39,575 bases of DNA, taken from a virus. The translations under genes were made by a program, and so were the position numbers. The DNA is taken from IMG/VR virus record IMGVR_UViG_3300033182_000347, positions 1-39,575 of that record. The stretch is one strand, 5' to 3'. The notes under the pieces are model-generated. The model saw only the letters and a program-made list of their open reading frames with translations, ran no database searches and was not told where the DNA came from. Positions 23,541-31,572 of this stretch are shown one piece after another (the first letter of the stretch is position 1; each line of letters begins with the position of its first letter).

Positions 23541-23568
23541 TTGCACAGAAACGGAAATCAAGTATAAT
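23541..23568 (+). promoter_or_regulatory. sigma-70-like promoter with A/T-rich upstream element
   Basis: TTGCAC (23541-23546), a 16-nt spacer and TATAAT (23563-23568) precede the gene at 23602. The A/T-rich stretch 23521-23540 just upstream resembles an UP element. Transcription would start near 23575, giving a leader of about 27 nt with AGGA (23590-23593), so this gene is not leaderless. Host RNA polymerase use suggests early expression. Confidence 0.7.
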
Positions 23569-23601
23569 AAACACATAACTTAATAAAACAGGACGAAACA
23601 A

Positions 23602-23934
23602 ATGGACCCAATTTACAAAATCTTAGAAGGCTTCCGCTCATTATCAGAGGCAGTTGATCTCTCAAAGAGTCAAACTATTGAAGTTAATCAAGAGATTGGA
23701 TTAAGCGACTCTCCAATGGAAGATCGCGACTATGTAACAGTTTCAACTATTGATATTGAAGCTCCATCAGAAGGCGATGGATACGGCACATACATTTATG
23801 TAAACCATGATGGTCCAGCGACTATCTACGGTGACAAAGAGTTTGAAGGTGCAATCTCTCAAATCTTAGGTCACCCTGTTTACTTTACAGAGCAAGGCAT
23901 GCAAGACAATGGTGTTGCAAGCATGGAACCTTAA
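23602..23934 (+). CDS. Small hypothetical protein, probably early
   Basis: The 110-residue acidic protein is unknown. It has an N-terminal helix (PIYKILEGFRSLSEAVDLSK), a central YVTVSTIDIEAPSEG strand segment and GTYIYVNHDGPATIYGD, which suggests a small alpha/beta domain. There is no signal peptide or Cys. Its promoter is sigma-70-like with an UP-like element, so it is likely made early, in contrast to the late genes before it. The next gene begins 3 nt after its stop, probably by re-initiation. Confidence 0.65.
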   Translation: MDPIYKILEGFRSLSEAVDLSKSQTIEVNQEIGLSDSPMEDRDYVTVSTIDIEAPSEGDGYGTYIYVNHDGPATIYGDKEFEGAISQILGHPVYFTEQGMQDNGVASMEP

Positions 23935-23937
23935 TAA

Positions 23938-24270
23938 TTGAACATCCGCGAAATTATCAAAGAGACAGAGGCAGAAGAACTGGTTGCATTAAGCCAGTTC
24001 TTCGTTGGCCGCTCTGATGATGAAAACGCAAAAGGCGAAATGTCTATGGACGCTTTTATTAACATGGCGCAGAAAGCTGGCATTAACGCAACACCTGAAC
24101 TAGTACAACAACTAGCACAATCAGGCCAAATTCCACAACTTGCATCTGCTTCAGATGACCAAGTTTCATTCAAGTCAAAGAACGAGGTAGGCCCAGAAAC
24201 AATGAGCCAAGACCACGCTAAAATGACTCTTCAAAATGCTGCTAAACGTGCAGCAAACAAAAGAAAATAA
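23938..24270 (+). CDS. Small hypothetical protein with TTG start
   Basis: This 110-residue protein begins with TTG at 23938, directly after the stop pair of the upstream gene, and reads NIREIIKETEAEELVALSQF. The middle has AFINMAQKAGINATPELVQQ and the C terminus is basic and helical (MTLQNAAKRAANKRK). No function is recognised. An internal ATG start would remove the well-formed first helix, so the TTG is preferred, with translation by coupling to the gene upstream. Confidence 0.6.
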   Translation: MNIREIIKETEAEELVALSQFFVGRSDDENAKGEMSMDAFINMAQKAGINATPELVQQLAQSGQIPQLASASDDQVSFKSKNEVGPETMSQDHAKMTLQNAAKRAANKRK

Positions 24271-24287
24271 CACTCGAGACTAACTGC

Positions 24288-24295
24288 TGTAAATA
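24288..24295 (+). promoter_or_regulatory. Late promoter (TGTAAATA), predicted leaderless, within a small hairpin
   Basis: TGTAAATA is followed by exactly 5 nt (ACAGC) and the ATG of the radical SAM gene at 24301. The box is embedded in an inverted repeat, GCTGT (24286-24290) and ACAGC (24296-24300) with AAATA between. The first two bases differ from the T4 consensus, so this is weaker evidence than the perfect boxes. Confidence 0.5.
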
Positions 24296-24300
24296 ACAGC

Positions 24301-25209
24301 ATGAGCAAATATGTAATTCCCAAAATAGAATTTTACATTACTAATATGTGTAACTACGGTTGCAGCAATTGTAATCGTTTTAACAACCTAAACTTCCGCG
24401 GCCATCAACGTTGGGAAGATTATGCAGACGTAATGGAAGAATGGGGTGAGTATATTGATATTAAACATCCAATCATACTAGGCGGCGAGCCACTGCTTAA
24501 TCCTACTATTAAAGATTGGTTGCACGGCATTCGTAAAATTTGGCCTTGGCCTGATACAGGCGGCATCCAAGTACTAACCAATGGTACGCAACTAAACAAA
24601 GTAAAAGGTTTATACGAAGCAATGCGCGATACGCAAGCCTGGCTTGGTGTGAGCTTACATAACTTAGATGACTTTGAAACTATTGATGCAGCGATACGAG
24701 AATTTTATAATAACGACTTTGAAGAAGTATCTGCATCCAAAAACCGAGATGCCGGTGGTATTGGCGCCGATTGGTATTATAAAAAGAACAACACCGAATT
24801 TGCAGGTATATGGACTCAGAACGTATTTTATAATAGTGCAATCAAAGCAATGGATCCAAATGGTATAACGTTATACAACTCAAATCCAACTCAAGCACAC
24901 GAAAACTGTACTATGCGTCGCTTTAAAAATTATCACTTTATTGAAGGCAAAATTTATAAATGCGGACCTGTTGCTCTATTCCCGCAACTGGAAGAACAAT
25001 TTGGGTTAAATTTATCAGACGAAGATAAGAAACTGTTAACCTCATACCAACCATTAACAATTGAAATGGCCAGAGAGGGTCTAACTGAAGAATGGTTTAG
25101 TCATATTGATGACGAGATACCGCAATGTAAATTTTGTCCTGAACACTACGATTGGGTTGAAACTATTTCAACCGACGACTTGTATAAAAAGATCAGCAAA
25201 AGATCTTGA
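24301..25209 (+). CDS. Radical SAM protein, third copy
   Basis: The 302-residue protein has the radical SAM motif CNYGCSNC (C17, C21, C24) close to its N terminus and LGGEPLLNP (G61-P64) for SAM binding. It lacks the N-terminal cysteine module of the other two. Extra cysteines occur instead at the C-terminal side, CTMRRFKNYHFIEGKIYKCG and CKFCPEHYDW, a pattern consistent with an auxiliary iron-sulfur cluster as in SPASM or twitch proteins. It thus belongs to a different subgroup. It lies between late-type and early-type genes, with a predicted leaderless start. Substrate unknown; no obvious small peptide substrate is beside it. Confidence 0.85.
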   Translation: MSKYVIPKIEFYITNMCNYGCSNCNRFNNLNFRGHQRWEDYADVMEEWGEYIDIKHPIILGGEPLLNPTIKDWLHGIRKIWPWPDTGGIQVLTNGTQLNKVKGLYEAMRDTQAWLGVSLHNLDDFETIDAAIREFYNNDFEEVSASKNRDAGGIGADWYYKKNNTEFAGIWTQNVFYNSAIKAMDPNGITLYNSNPTQAHENCTMRRFKNYHFIEGKIYKCGPVALFPQLEEQFGLNLSDEDKKLLTSYQPLTIEMAREGLTEEWFSHIDDEIPQCKFCPEHYDWVETISTDDLYKKISKRS

Positions 25210-25233
25210 CAATGCATAAAAATCTGTTATAAT
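25206..25233 (+). promoter_or_regulatory. Consensus sigma-70-like promoter, predicted leaderless
   Basis: A perfect TTGACA (25206-25211), 16-nt spacer and perfect TATAAT (25228-25233) lie across the end of the radical SAM gene. The ATG of the nuclease gene at 25240 is exactly 6 nt after the -10 box, so the mRNA should be leaderless. Confidence 0.8.
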
Positions 25234-25239
25234 TAGTAG

Positions 25240-25965
25240 ATGTCTAAACTTACAAGTCCGTTTGACTATAAACAACTAACTCGCAAACAAGTAGATGGCA
25301 GACGTCTATATGCTACACCCGACGGCGACCGTGTTCCTAGTGTTACAACTATCCTAGATAAAACCAAACCCGCAGAAGCACGGGAAGCACTAGCTCAGTG
25401 GAAGAAGCGTGTAGGACATGCTAAAGCACAGCAGATTACTACCGAGGCTGCTAATCGCGGAACTCGTATGCACACCTACTTGGAAAACTATGTGCTGAGT
25501 GGTGAGATCAAAGACAAAGGCTCAAACCCATATGGTTGGGCCAGTCACGATATGGCACAGGAAGTTATCAAGCACGGACTTGTTCACGCAGATGAGTTTT
25601 GGGGAACAGAAGTACCCTTATACTTCCCACACGTCTATGCCGGTACAACAGACTGTGTAGGTGTACACAAAGGTGCACCTGCTATACTTGACTTTAAGCA
25701 GTCAAACAAACCAAAGAAAACAGAGTGGATCACAGACTACTTCCTACAACTTGCAGCATACGCAGAGGCACACAACGAAGTGTATGGAACTACGATCAAC
25801 AAAGGTGTGATACTAATGTGTGTACGCCCAACGGAGATAGAGCCAGGTGTATACTCAAAGGCGCCCGAGTACATGGAATGGATTATAGAAGGCGATGAGT
25901 ATGAGCACTGGCGTAAGGAATGGTGGAAACGGGTGGAAGAATATTATGTCAGTCAGAATGTATAA
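25240..25965 (+). CDS. PD-(D/E)XK superfamily exonuclease
   Basis: The 241-residue protein has the RecB/Cas4-type nuclease core: an N-terminal RVPSVTTILDKTKP segment, ANRGTRMHTYLENYV (the conserved GTxxH helix), GTTDCVGVHKGAPAILDFK with D138 and D151-x-K153 as metal and catalytic residues, and YFLQLAAYAEAHNEVYG (the QLxxYA helix). Such exonucleases occur across marine T4-like phages and probably process DNA in recombination or host DNA breakdown. A consensus promoter directly upstream suggests early expression. A late promoter for the next gene overlaps its stop codon. Confidence 0.87.
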   Translation: MSKLTSPFDYKQLTRKQVDGRRLYATPDGDRVPSVTTILDKTKPAEAREALAQWKKRVGHAKAQQITTEAANRGTRMHTYLENYVLSGEIKDKGSNPYGWASHDMAQEVIKHGLVHADEFWGTEVPLYFPHVYAGTTDCVGVHKGAPAILDFKQSNKPKKTEWITDYFLQLAAYAEAHNEVYGTTINKGVILMCVRPTEIEPGVYSKAPEYMEWIIEGDEYEHWRKEWWKRVEEYYVSQNV

Positions 25966-25968
25966 ATA
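25961..25968 (+). promoter_or_regulatory. Perfect T4-type late promoter (TATAAATA)
   Basis: TATAAATA overlaps the nuclease stop codon. Transcription from about 25974 leaves a short leader containing AAGGA (25983-25987) 6 nt before the ATG at 25994. This late gene thus has a conventional ribosome site, unlike the leaderless late genes. Confidence 0.8.
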
Positions 25969-25993
25969 GTATAAAAGTTATTAAGGATACATT

Positions 25994-27598
25994 ATGGCAA
26001 TAGACCAAATTTCACGCATCACACACCGTAAAGGTTTAATTGAAAACTTACCACAACTTGCTGGCGGCGAGTTTGGCTGGGCAGTAGACAGTCGCAGATT
26101 GTTTATGGGCAACGGCACACTAGCAGAAGGTGCACCTGTTGTTGGTAATACTGAAATCTTAACAGAGTATAGTGATATTTTAGGACTTGCTTCGGGTTAT
26201 ACATACAAAGGCGACGATGGCGGGTATACAGCACAGACTGGTGTAACATCAACGGGCAATGTAGTTCGTTCTTTACAGAAAAAACTTGATGAAGGTAGTG
26301 CAAGTGTTAAAGACTTTGGTGCAGTGGGTGATGGTGTCACAGACGATACAGACGCTATTAATCGCGCATTGTATCAACTATTCTGCCGCGCTGCAAATAA
26401 TGAAGTTAGACGATCGCTGTTTATTCCAGCTGGTATATACAAAGTCTCTGGGACTATAAAGATTCCGCCATATACTAAACTTTACGGCGAAGGCGCCGAA
26501 TCGACAAAAATTTATTACTCGTCTGCTGGCACAGTTGATGATTATGTAGTTCAAACAGCAGACAGTCTACAACAGACCGGTGCAAACATTGGTAACAACG
26601 GTGCTACTGCTCCTCGCAATATTGAAGTTAGCTCAATGACATTTGAGTCAACAGAAGATGCACAGAGTGTATTCCTGTTACAAAAAGCAGAACAGTGCTA
26701 TTTTGACAGCGTAAACTTCAAAGGTGCACTAGTACAGGGAGATTTAACAACCGACGCTGATAATACCAAATGTATAGAAGTTGAGTCGTCAACTGCACTT
26801 GTGACCCAACAAGTTACTTTTGACAAGTGTCATTTATCTGGCGCAACATACGGTTTTTATGTGGACTACAATTGCGAAAGTATCACTGTAAGTAACAGTA
26901 CATTTGACACATTATATCGCGGTGCAGGAATTGGTATTACTCCAGTTAACGGTGGACCCCAGGGTGTTCGTATTGTGCAGAGTTTATTTGATAACGTTGC
27001 AGCACAGGGTGTTCAAATTGGTGCAGTGGCAACTAACATGACGGCATATAACCTATTTAAAGATGTTGGCAATCAGTTTCAAGGCATTGAAAATTCAGTT
27101 ACCACAGTAATATCTATTGGTAACGCTGATAATTTAAGCTATGGTGATTTATTTGAACGACCACCACCGGAAAATCAGGACTTTGCGTCAGAGTCGTCTA
27201 TAAAACTTATTGAATTAAATGATACGCATAGCTCTGCGTTTAGTGCTCGAGGCTTTCAATTGGGTAACTATGAGCGTACGATTGGCTACAAAACCACTCT
27301 AAACGACAATACCGCAGCAGCAACAACTATCTTTACATTAGACCGCTTGCGTGTAGGTGGGTTCTTGGTTGATTATACACTACGCCGCGGGGATTATGTA
27401 CGCACAGGTCGTATTTCTGCAACAGTTGGTTACGGTTCAGAGGTGGCATCGTTGGTTGAAACGTTTTCAGAGACAACAGCAACAGGTGTTGCATTTACTG
27501 TAACACAAACAGGCGATGACGTTAAGTTTAATTATACAACAACATCAACTGGAGATGACGCAACCTTAACTTATAGTATCGTTAAATTTAATCTATAA
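25994..27598 (+). CDS. Beta-helix tail spike or fibre protein
   Basis: The 534-residue protein has an N-terminal region typical of phage adhesins (ITHRKGLIENLPQLAGGEFG then DSRRLFMGNGT), as in the attachment domain of tropism-determinant-like proteins. From about residue 105 comes the pectate-lyase-type signature VKDFGAVGDGVTDDTDAINR, then IPAGIYKVSGTIKIPPYTKL and a long right-handed beta-helix. Such spikes bind or cut surface polysaccharides. The C-terminal ~100 residues are beta-rich and Thr-rich. It stands alone in the early/nucleotide region under its own perfect late promoter, far from the main fibre cluster at 7-12.6 kb. Confidence 0.85.
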   Translation: MAIDQISRITHRKGLIENLPQLAGGEFGWAVDSRRLFMGNGTLAEGAPVVGNTEILTEYSDILGLASGYTYKGDDGGYTAQTGVTSTGNVVRSLQKKLDEGSASVKDFGAVGDGVTDDTDAINRALYQLFCRAANNEVRRSLFIPAGIYKVSGTIKIPPYTKLYGEGAESTKIYYSSAGTVDDYVVQTADSLQQTGANIGNNGATAPRNIEVSSMTFESTEDAQSVFLLQKAEQCYFDSVNFKGALVQGDLTTDADNTKCIEVESSTALVTQQVTFDKCHLSGATYGFYVDYNCESITVSNSTFDTLYRGAGIGITPVNGGPQGVRIVQSLFDNVAAQGVQIGAVATNMTAYNLFKDVGNQFQGIENSVTTVISIGNADNLSYGDLFERPPPENQDFASESSIKLIELNDTHSSAFSARGFQLGNYERTIGYKTTLNDNTAAATTIFTLDRLRVGGFLVDYTLRRGDYVRTGRISATVGYGSEVASLVETFSETTATGVAFTVTQTGDDVKFNYTTTSTGDDATLTYSIVKFNL

Positions 27599-27609
27599 TA
27601 AGTATCTAT

Positions 27610-28029
27610 ATGTGGGCAACCAACTACGATGACCGTCTAATTGAGTGGCGTTCATTGAGAGAACAAGCTCAATTGCAAGACTTAGAACAGTGTCTGCTCA
27701 CAGTAGATGACTGGTGGCAACAAGCACCTTTGGTAAACCATTATCTGCACATTGATGACTTGGATAACTGGCCTTTGCCTTGGGATCTAATCGCAGAAAA
27801 TACATATTGTGATCTTGCAAAATGTTTAGGAATATGCTATACTCTGCTTCTATTAAAACATAAAGATATAACAAGTCTTGAGATTATTGAGACGCAACAA
27901 GAGTTTTTAGTTGCAGTCAATAATGACGCCATTTTAAACTATTATCCGCGTGAAATAGTAAATAGACACACACTCGAAGATATGAAAATAATGCGTGTAG
28001 TTGACGCACAGTCTTTGAATCTAGAATAA
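27610..28029 (+). CDS. Hypothetical protein
   Basis: The 139-residue acidic protein is rich in Trp, Asp and Leu, with ECR-like segments LQDLEQCLLTVDDWWQQAPL and YLHIDDLDNWPLPWDLIAEN. The latter recalls a short motif (DNWPTPWDLL) in small T4-like proteins often found beside tail-spike genes, but I do not know a function. It follows the beta-helix gene by 11 nt and precedes nrdA by 18 nt. It might be a chaperone or structural partner of the spike, by position only. Confidence 0.65.
   Translation: MWATNYDDRLIEWRSLREQAQLQDLEQCLLTVDDWWQQAPLVNHYLHIDDLDNWPLPWDLIAENTYCDLAKCLGICYTLLLLKHKDITSLEIIETQQEFLVAVNNDAILNYYPREIVNRHTLEDMKIMRVVDAQSLNLE
28001..28027 (+). promoter_or_regulatory. Weak candidate promoter before nrdA
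   Basis: TTGACG (28001-28006) and TAGAAT (28022-28027) are separated by 15 nt, shorter than the 16-18 nt of the other promoters here. An AAGAGGT ribosome site (28037-28043) sits 4 nt before the nrdA ATG at 28048. It is plausible that nrdA has its own early/middle promoter, but the spacing makes this uncertain. Confidence 0.3.
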
Positions 28030-28047
28030 GACAAACAAGAGGTAACA

Positions 28048-30318
28048 ATGTCAGATATTATCGTGACCAAGCGAGATGGTCGCAAAGAGGCTCTGGACCT
28101 TGAAAAGTTTCACAAGGTAGTATTTTGGGCCACAGAAGGCATCACTGGTGTAAGCGCATCAGAAGTAGAATTAAGAAGCCACGTTCAGTTTTATAGTGGC
28201 ATTACAACAGCAGCAATACAAGAAACACTTATTAAAGCAGCCGCTGATCTTATTTCAGAAGAAACTCCAAACTATCAATATGTAGCAGGACGACTAATTG
28301 TATATCATTTGCGCAAGCAGGTATACAATGATTACAAACCTTGCCACATTCGCCAACTTGTCCAGGATAATGTAGAGCGTGGACTTTACGACCCTGAACT
28401 TCCAAATCTTTACGACAACGCAGAATGGGACTTTATCAACTCGTTTATCAAGCACGAGCGCGATGAGAGCCTAACATACGCTGCTATGGAGCAAATGCGT
28501 AGCAAGTACTTGGTACAGAATCGTGTAACTAAGACTGTTTACGAAACTCCGCAGATGGCCTATGCTCTTATTGCTGCTGTGCTGTTTGCAGATTATCCTA
28601 AGGATACTCGTATGCGTTGGGTAAAGGACTATTATGACGCTATTAGTACGCATCAAATCTCGCTTCCTACGCCAGTAATGGCAGGTGTGCGTACTAGTCA
28701 GCGTCAATTTTCTTCTTGTGTGCTGATTGAAACAGATGACTCATTAGATTCAATTTCAGCAACAGCAAGCTCGGTTGTTAAGTATGTTTCGCAACGTGCG
28801 GGCATTGGTATTGGTGCAGGCCGCATCCGTGCTATCAACAGCCCAATCCGCAAAGGCGATGCTTACCACACAGGTGTTATTCCTTTCTTTAAGCATTTCC
28901 AATCAGCAGTAAAGTCGTGTAGCCAAGGCGGTGTGCGCGGTGGTGCTGCTACACTATACTATCCTATTTGGCACTACGAAGTTGAAGACCTGCTTGTTCT
29001 CAAAAACAACAAAGGCACAGACGACAACCGTGTGCGTCACATGGACTATGGCATTCAGTTTAATAAACTGATGTACGAGCGTTTGCTATCTGGTGGTGAC
29101 ATTACACTGTTCTCGCCCAATGACGTTCCGGGCTTGTATGATGCTTTCTTTGCTGATCAGGATCGGTTCAAAGAACTATACGAAACAGCAGAGCGTAACA
29201 CACGCTTACGCAAAAAGACAGTTCGTGCGCAAGACTTGTTCTCACAGTTTATGGGCGAGCGCAAAGACACAGGTCGTATCTACTTGATGAATGTAGACCA
29301 CGCTAATACACACGGCTCATTTAAACCTGAACTAGCACCAATTAAGCAATCAAACTTGTGTTGCGAAATTGACTTGCCTACAAAGCCACTAAACGATGTA
29401 CACGACCCAGAAGGTGAGATTGCACTGTGTACACTGAGTGCTATTAACTGGGGTGCATTTAAGCATCCTGCGGATATGCAGAAAGCGTGTGACCTAGCAG
29501 TGCGTGGCTTAGATGCGTTATTGTCGTATCAAAACTATCCTATCCTAGCAGCGCAGATTGCAACAAACAATCGTCGTCCGTTGGGTGTAGGTATTATTAA
29601 CTTGGCATACTTCCTAGCCAAGCATGATGTAAGTTACTCAAATCCAGATGCACTAGAACTAGTAGATACTTGGGCACAGCACTGGAGTTACTACTTGATT
29701 AAAGCAAGTGCAGACTTGGCAGTAGAGCAAGGTGCTTGTCCACTCAGCAACGAAACAAAGTATTCGGACGGTGTATTGCCAGTTGATACTTACAAGCGTG
29801 ATCTTGACGAGCTAGTAGCACACACAGATAAAGTAGACTGGTCAGGCTTGCGTGAGCAGTTGAAAGAAACAGGCATCCGTAACTCAACACTAATGGCACT
29901 AATGCCAGCAGAAACTTCTGCGCAAATCTCAAATGCTACAAACGGCATTGAACCACCACGCAGTTATGTGTCAGTTAAGCAGTCAAAGGACGGAATTCTT
30001 AAACAAGTAGTCCCTGAGTTTAGACGTTTAAAGAATAAGTACGAATTACTTTGGGATCAAAAGTCGCCTGAAGGTTACTTGAAGATTATGGCTGTGCTAC
30101 AGAAGTATATCGATCAAGGCATCAGTGTAAACACTTCATACAACCCTCAGTTCTTTGAGGACGAAAAGATTCCAATGTCGGTTATGCTACAGCACTTATT
30201 GATGTTCTACAAATACGGTGGCAAACAATTATACTACTTCAATACTTACGATGGACAGGGTGAGATTGATGTGAACACTATGAACGACGAGGAAGACTGC
30301 GAGTCTTGTAAAATTTAA
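28048..30318 (+). CDS. nrdA: Ribonucleotide reductase class Ia, large subunit
   Basis: The 756-residue protein converts ribonucleoside diphosphates to deoxy forms for phage DNA synthesis. It begins with an ATP-cone (TKRDGRKEALDLEKFHKVV). The active-site cysteines are C224 (FSSCVLIE), C438 (SNLCCEIDLP) and C461 (ALCTLSAINWG), one residue off the E. coli numbering 225/439/462, and the radical-transfer end is present. The C-terminal thiol pair is CESC, more compact than in E. coli. Length matches the family. The next gene, an amidinotransferase, overlaps its stop (TAATG) and separates it from nrdB. Confidence 0.97.
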   Translation: MSDIIVTKRDGRKEALDLEKFHKVVFWATEGITGVSASEVELRSHVQFYSGITTAAIQETLIKAAADLISEETPNYQYVAGRLIVYHLRKQVYNDYKPCHIRQLVQDNVERGLYDPELPNLYDNAEWDFINSFIKHERDESLTYAAMEQMRSKYLVQNRVTKTVYETPQMAYALIAAVLFADYPKDTRMRWVKDYYDAISTHQISLPTPVMAGVRTSQRQFSSCVLIETDDSLDSISATASSVVKYVSQRAGIGIGAGRIRAINSPIRKGDAYHTGVIPFFKHFQSAVKSCSQGGVRGGAATLYYPIWHYEVEDLLVLKNNKGTDDNRVRHMDYGIQFNKLMYERLLSGGDITLFSPNDVPGLYDAFFADQDRFKELYETAERNTRLRKKTVRAQDLFSQFMGERKDTGRIYLMNVDHANTHGSFKPELAPIKQSNLCCEIDLPTKPLNDVHDPEGEIALCTLSAINWGAFKHPADMQKACDLAVRGLDALLSYQNYPILAAQIATNNRRPLGVGIINLAYFLAKHDVSYSNPDALELVDTWAQHWSYYLIKASADLAVEQGACPLSNETKYSDGVLPVDTYKRDLDELVAHTDKVDWSGLREQLKETGIRNSTLMALMPAETSAQISNATNGIEPPRSYVSVKQSKDGILKQVVPEFRRLKNKYELLWDQKSPEGYLKIMAVLQKYIDQGISVNTSYNPQFFEDEKIPMSVMLQHLLMFYKYGGKQLYYFNTYDGQGEIDVNTMNDEEDCESCKI

Positions 30319-31571
30319 TGAAAAAATATAATATTTGGAATAAATGGGATCCTCTTAAATCTGTAATGCTCGGTAGCTGTTATTCAGCAGACTTTTTTAA
30401 AGATATTAAGAATGACCGTATACGTTCAGCTCTAACACAAATTGCTGATGAAACTATGGCAGATTTAGAATACTACGAAAGTGTACTCAAAGATTTTGGC
30501 TGCGAAGTAATACGCCCAGAGCTTGATCGCAATGATTCAATTATGAATTACATCAATGAGGATGGCGCAGTAAAAGGTAACCAAGGAGTTCCGCGATCGC
30601 CGTTACAGCCGCGAGACACTCAGGTAGTAATTGGAAACGAATTATTCTTTACCCATAATGATCATTCGTCAATAAAGAAAGCTCTTACTGAATACTGCTC
30701 GGATATAAAAACATTTGAACTTCCAATAAACATTAAGTCGTTCAACGGATATAGAGGAGGCGAAGCTCCTGACTGGCCATCATACGAAGAATATATTGAA
30801 AGATTTGATTCAAAGCAATTCTCAGATAACCCAGATATTCAAGCCGAGTTTGAAGAAATTCATAAACATTACGCAGGTGTAGACTATGAACCGCATTATC
30901 CTATTTCGGCTCCGTCAATAACTGTATTAGGTAAGGATCTATATCTCGACACAGTTCGCATGTCTGAACATGACCAACACATAGCGTATCAAGATTACTA
31001 CACTAAAAAGTTTGACGAGCATTACGCAAAAACATTTAGACTTAACAAGTTAACAGTTGGTGGGCATAATGATGGTTGTTTTCATGTTGTAAAGCCTGGT
31101 GCAATCTGTAGTATTGAAGAGATACAACGATATAATGATACATTTCCTGGATGGGACGTTTGCTTTCTAGAAGATCAAAGCGGATATGCAGATGCTGTTC
31201 GAAAATTCCGAAAACTCCGAGACACTGTAGGAGGCAAGTGGTGGGTGCCTGGGCAAGAAGATAATGATGAGTTTACTCATTTTGTTGAGTCTTGGTTGAA
31301 CACTTGGGTTGGCTATGTAGAAGAAACTGTGTTTGATGTGAATATGCTTGTTCTCGATGAAAAACATGTTTGTGTTAGCCAACAAAACAATGAACAAGTG
31401 AATAAATTCTTAAAAGCACACGGTATGGAGCCAGTTTATGTTCCGTGGCGTCATAGATACTTCTGGGACGGCGGATTACATTGTATTACTTTAGATTTAT
31501 ATAGAGAAGGAGCACAGCAGGACTATTTCCCAGAGCGCAGCGGATCTGTGCATGATAAAGGATTTGATTAA
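30318..31571 (+). CDS. Amidinotransferase-like protein, paralogue 2
   Basis: The 417-residue protein is a paralogue of the one at 1504-2526 and about 75 residues longer, mainly through extra sequence between residues 120 and 190. The shared core includes LKSVMLGSC at the start, GGHNDGCF (H250, D252), the nearly identical [18 protein letters not shown], and [14 protein letters not shown] (C389). Where glycine amidinotransferase has the AADFIRAGRD segment, this reads [10 protein letters not shown], so the usual third catalytic Asp may be replaced by Ser. It lies between nrdA and nrdB, joined by TAATG and TAATATG, so it should be made with the reductase. Arginine or a related guanidino compound is the expected substrate; the product is unknown. 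Confidence 0.75.
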   Translation: MKKYNIWNKWDPLKSVMLGSCYSADFFKDIKNDRIRSALTQIADETMADLEYYESVLKDFGCEVIRPELDRNDSIMNYINEDGAVKGNQGVPRSPLQPRDTQVVIGNELFFTHNDHSSIKKALTEYCSDIKTFELPINIKSFNGYRGGEAPDWPSYEEYIERFDSKQFSDNPDIQAEFEEIHKHYAGVDYEPHYPISAPSITVLGKDLYLDTVRMSEHDQHIAYQDYYTKKFDEHYAKTFRLNKLTVGGHNDGCFHVVKPGAICSIEEIQRYNDTFPGWDVCFLEDQSGYADAVRKFRKLRDTVGGKWWVPGQEDNDEFTHFVESWLNTWVGYVEETVFDVNMLVLDEKHVCVSQQNNEQVNKFLKAHGMEPVYVPWRHRYFWDGGLHCITLDLYREGAQQDYFPERSGSVHDKGFD

Positions 31572-31572
31572 T

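Noticed and set aside
12684-25209. A ribosomally made modified-peptide (RiPP) cluster around the radical SAM genes
   Set aside because: No short precursor-like gene with a Cys- or Gly-rich core or leader signature, no dedicated peptidase or exporter was found nearby; the three genes are spread over 12 kb among core genes.
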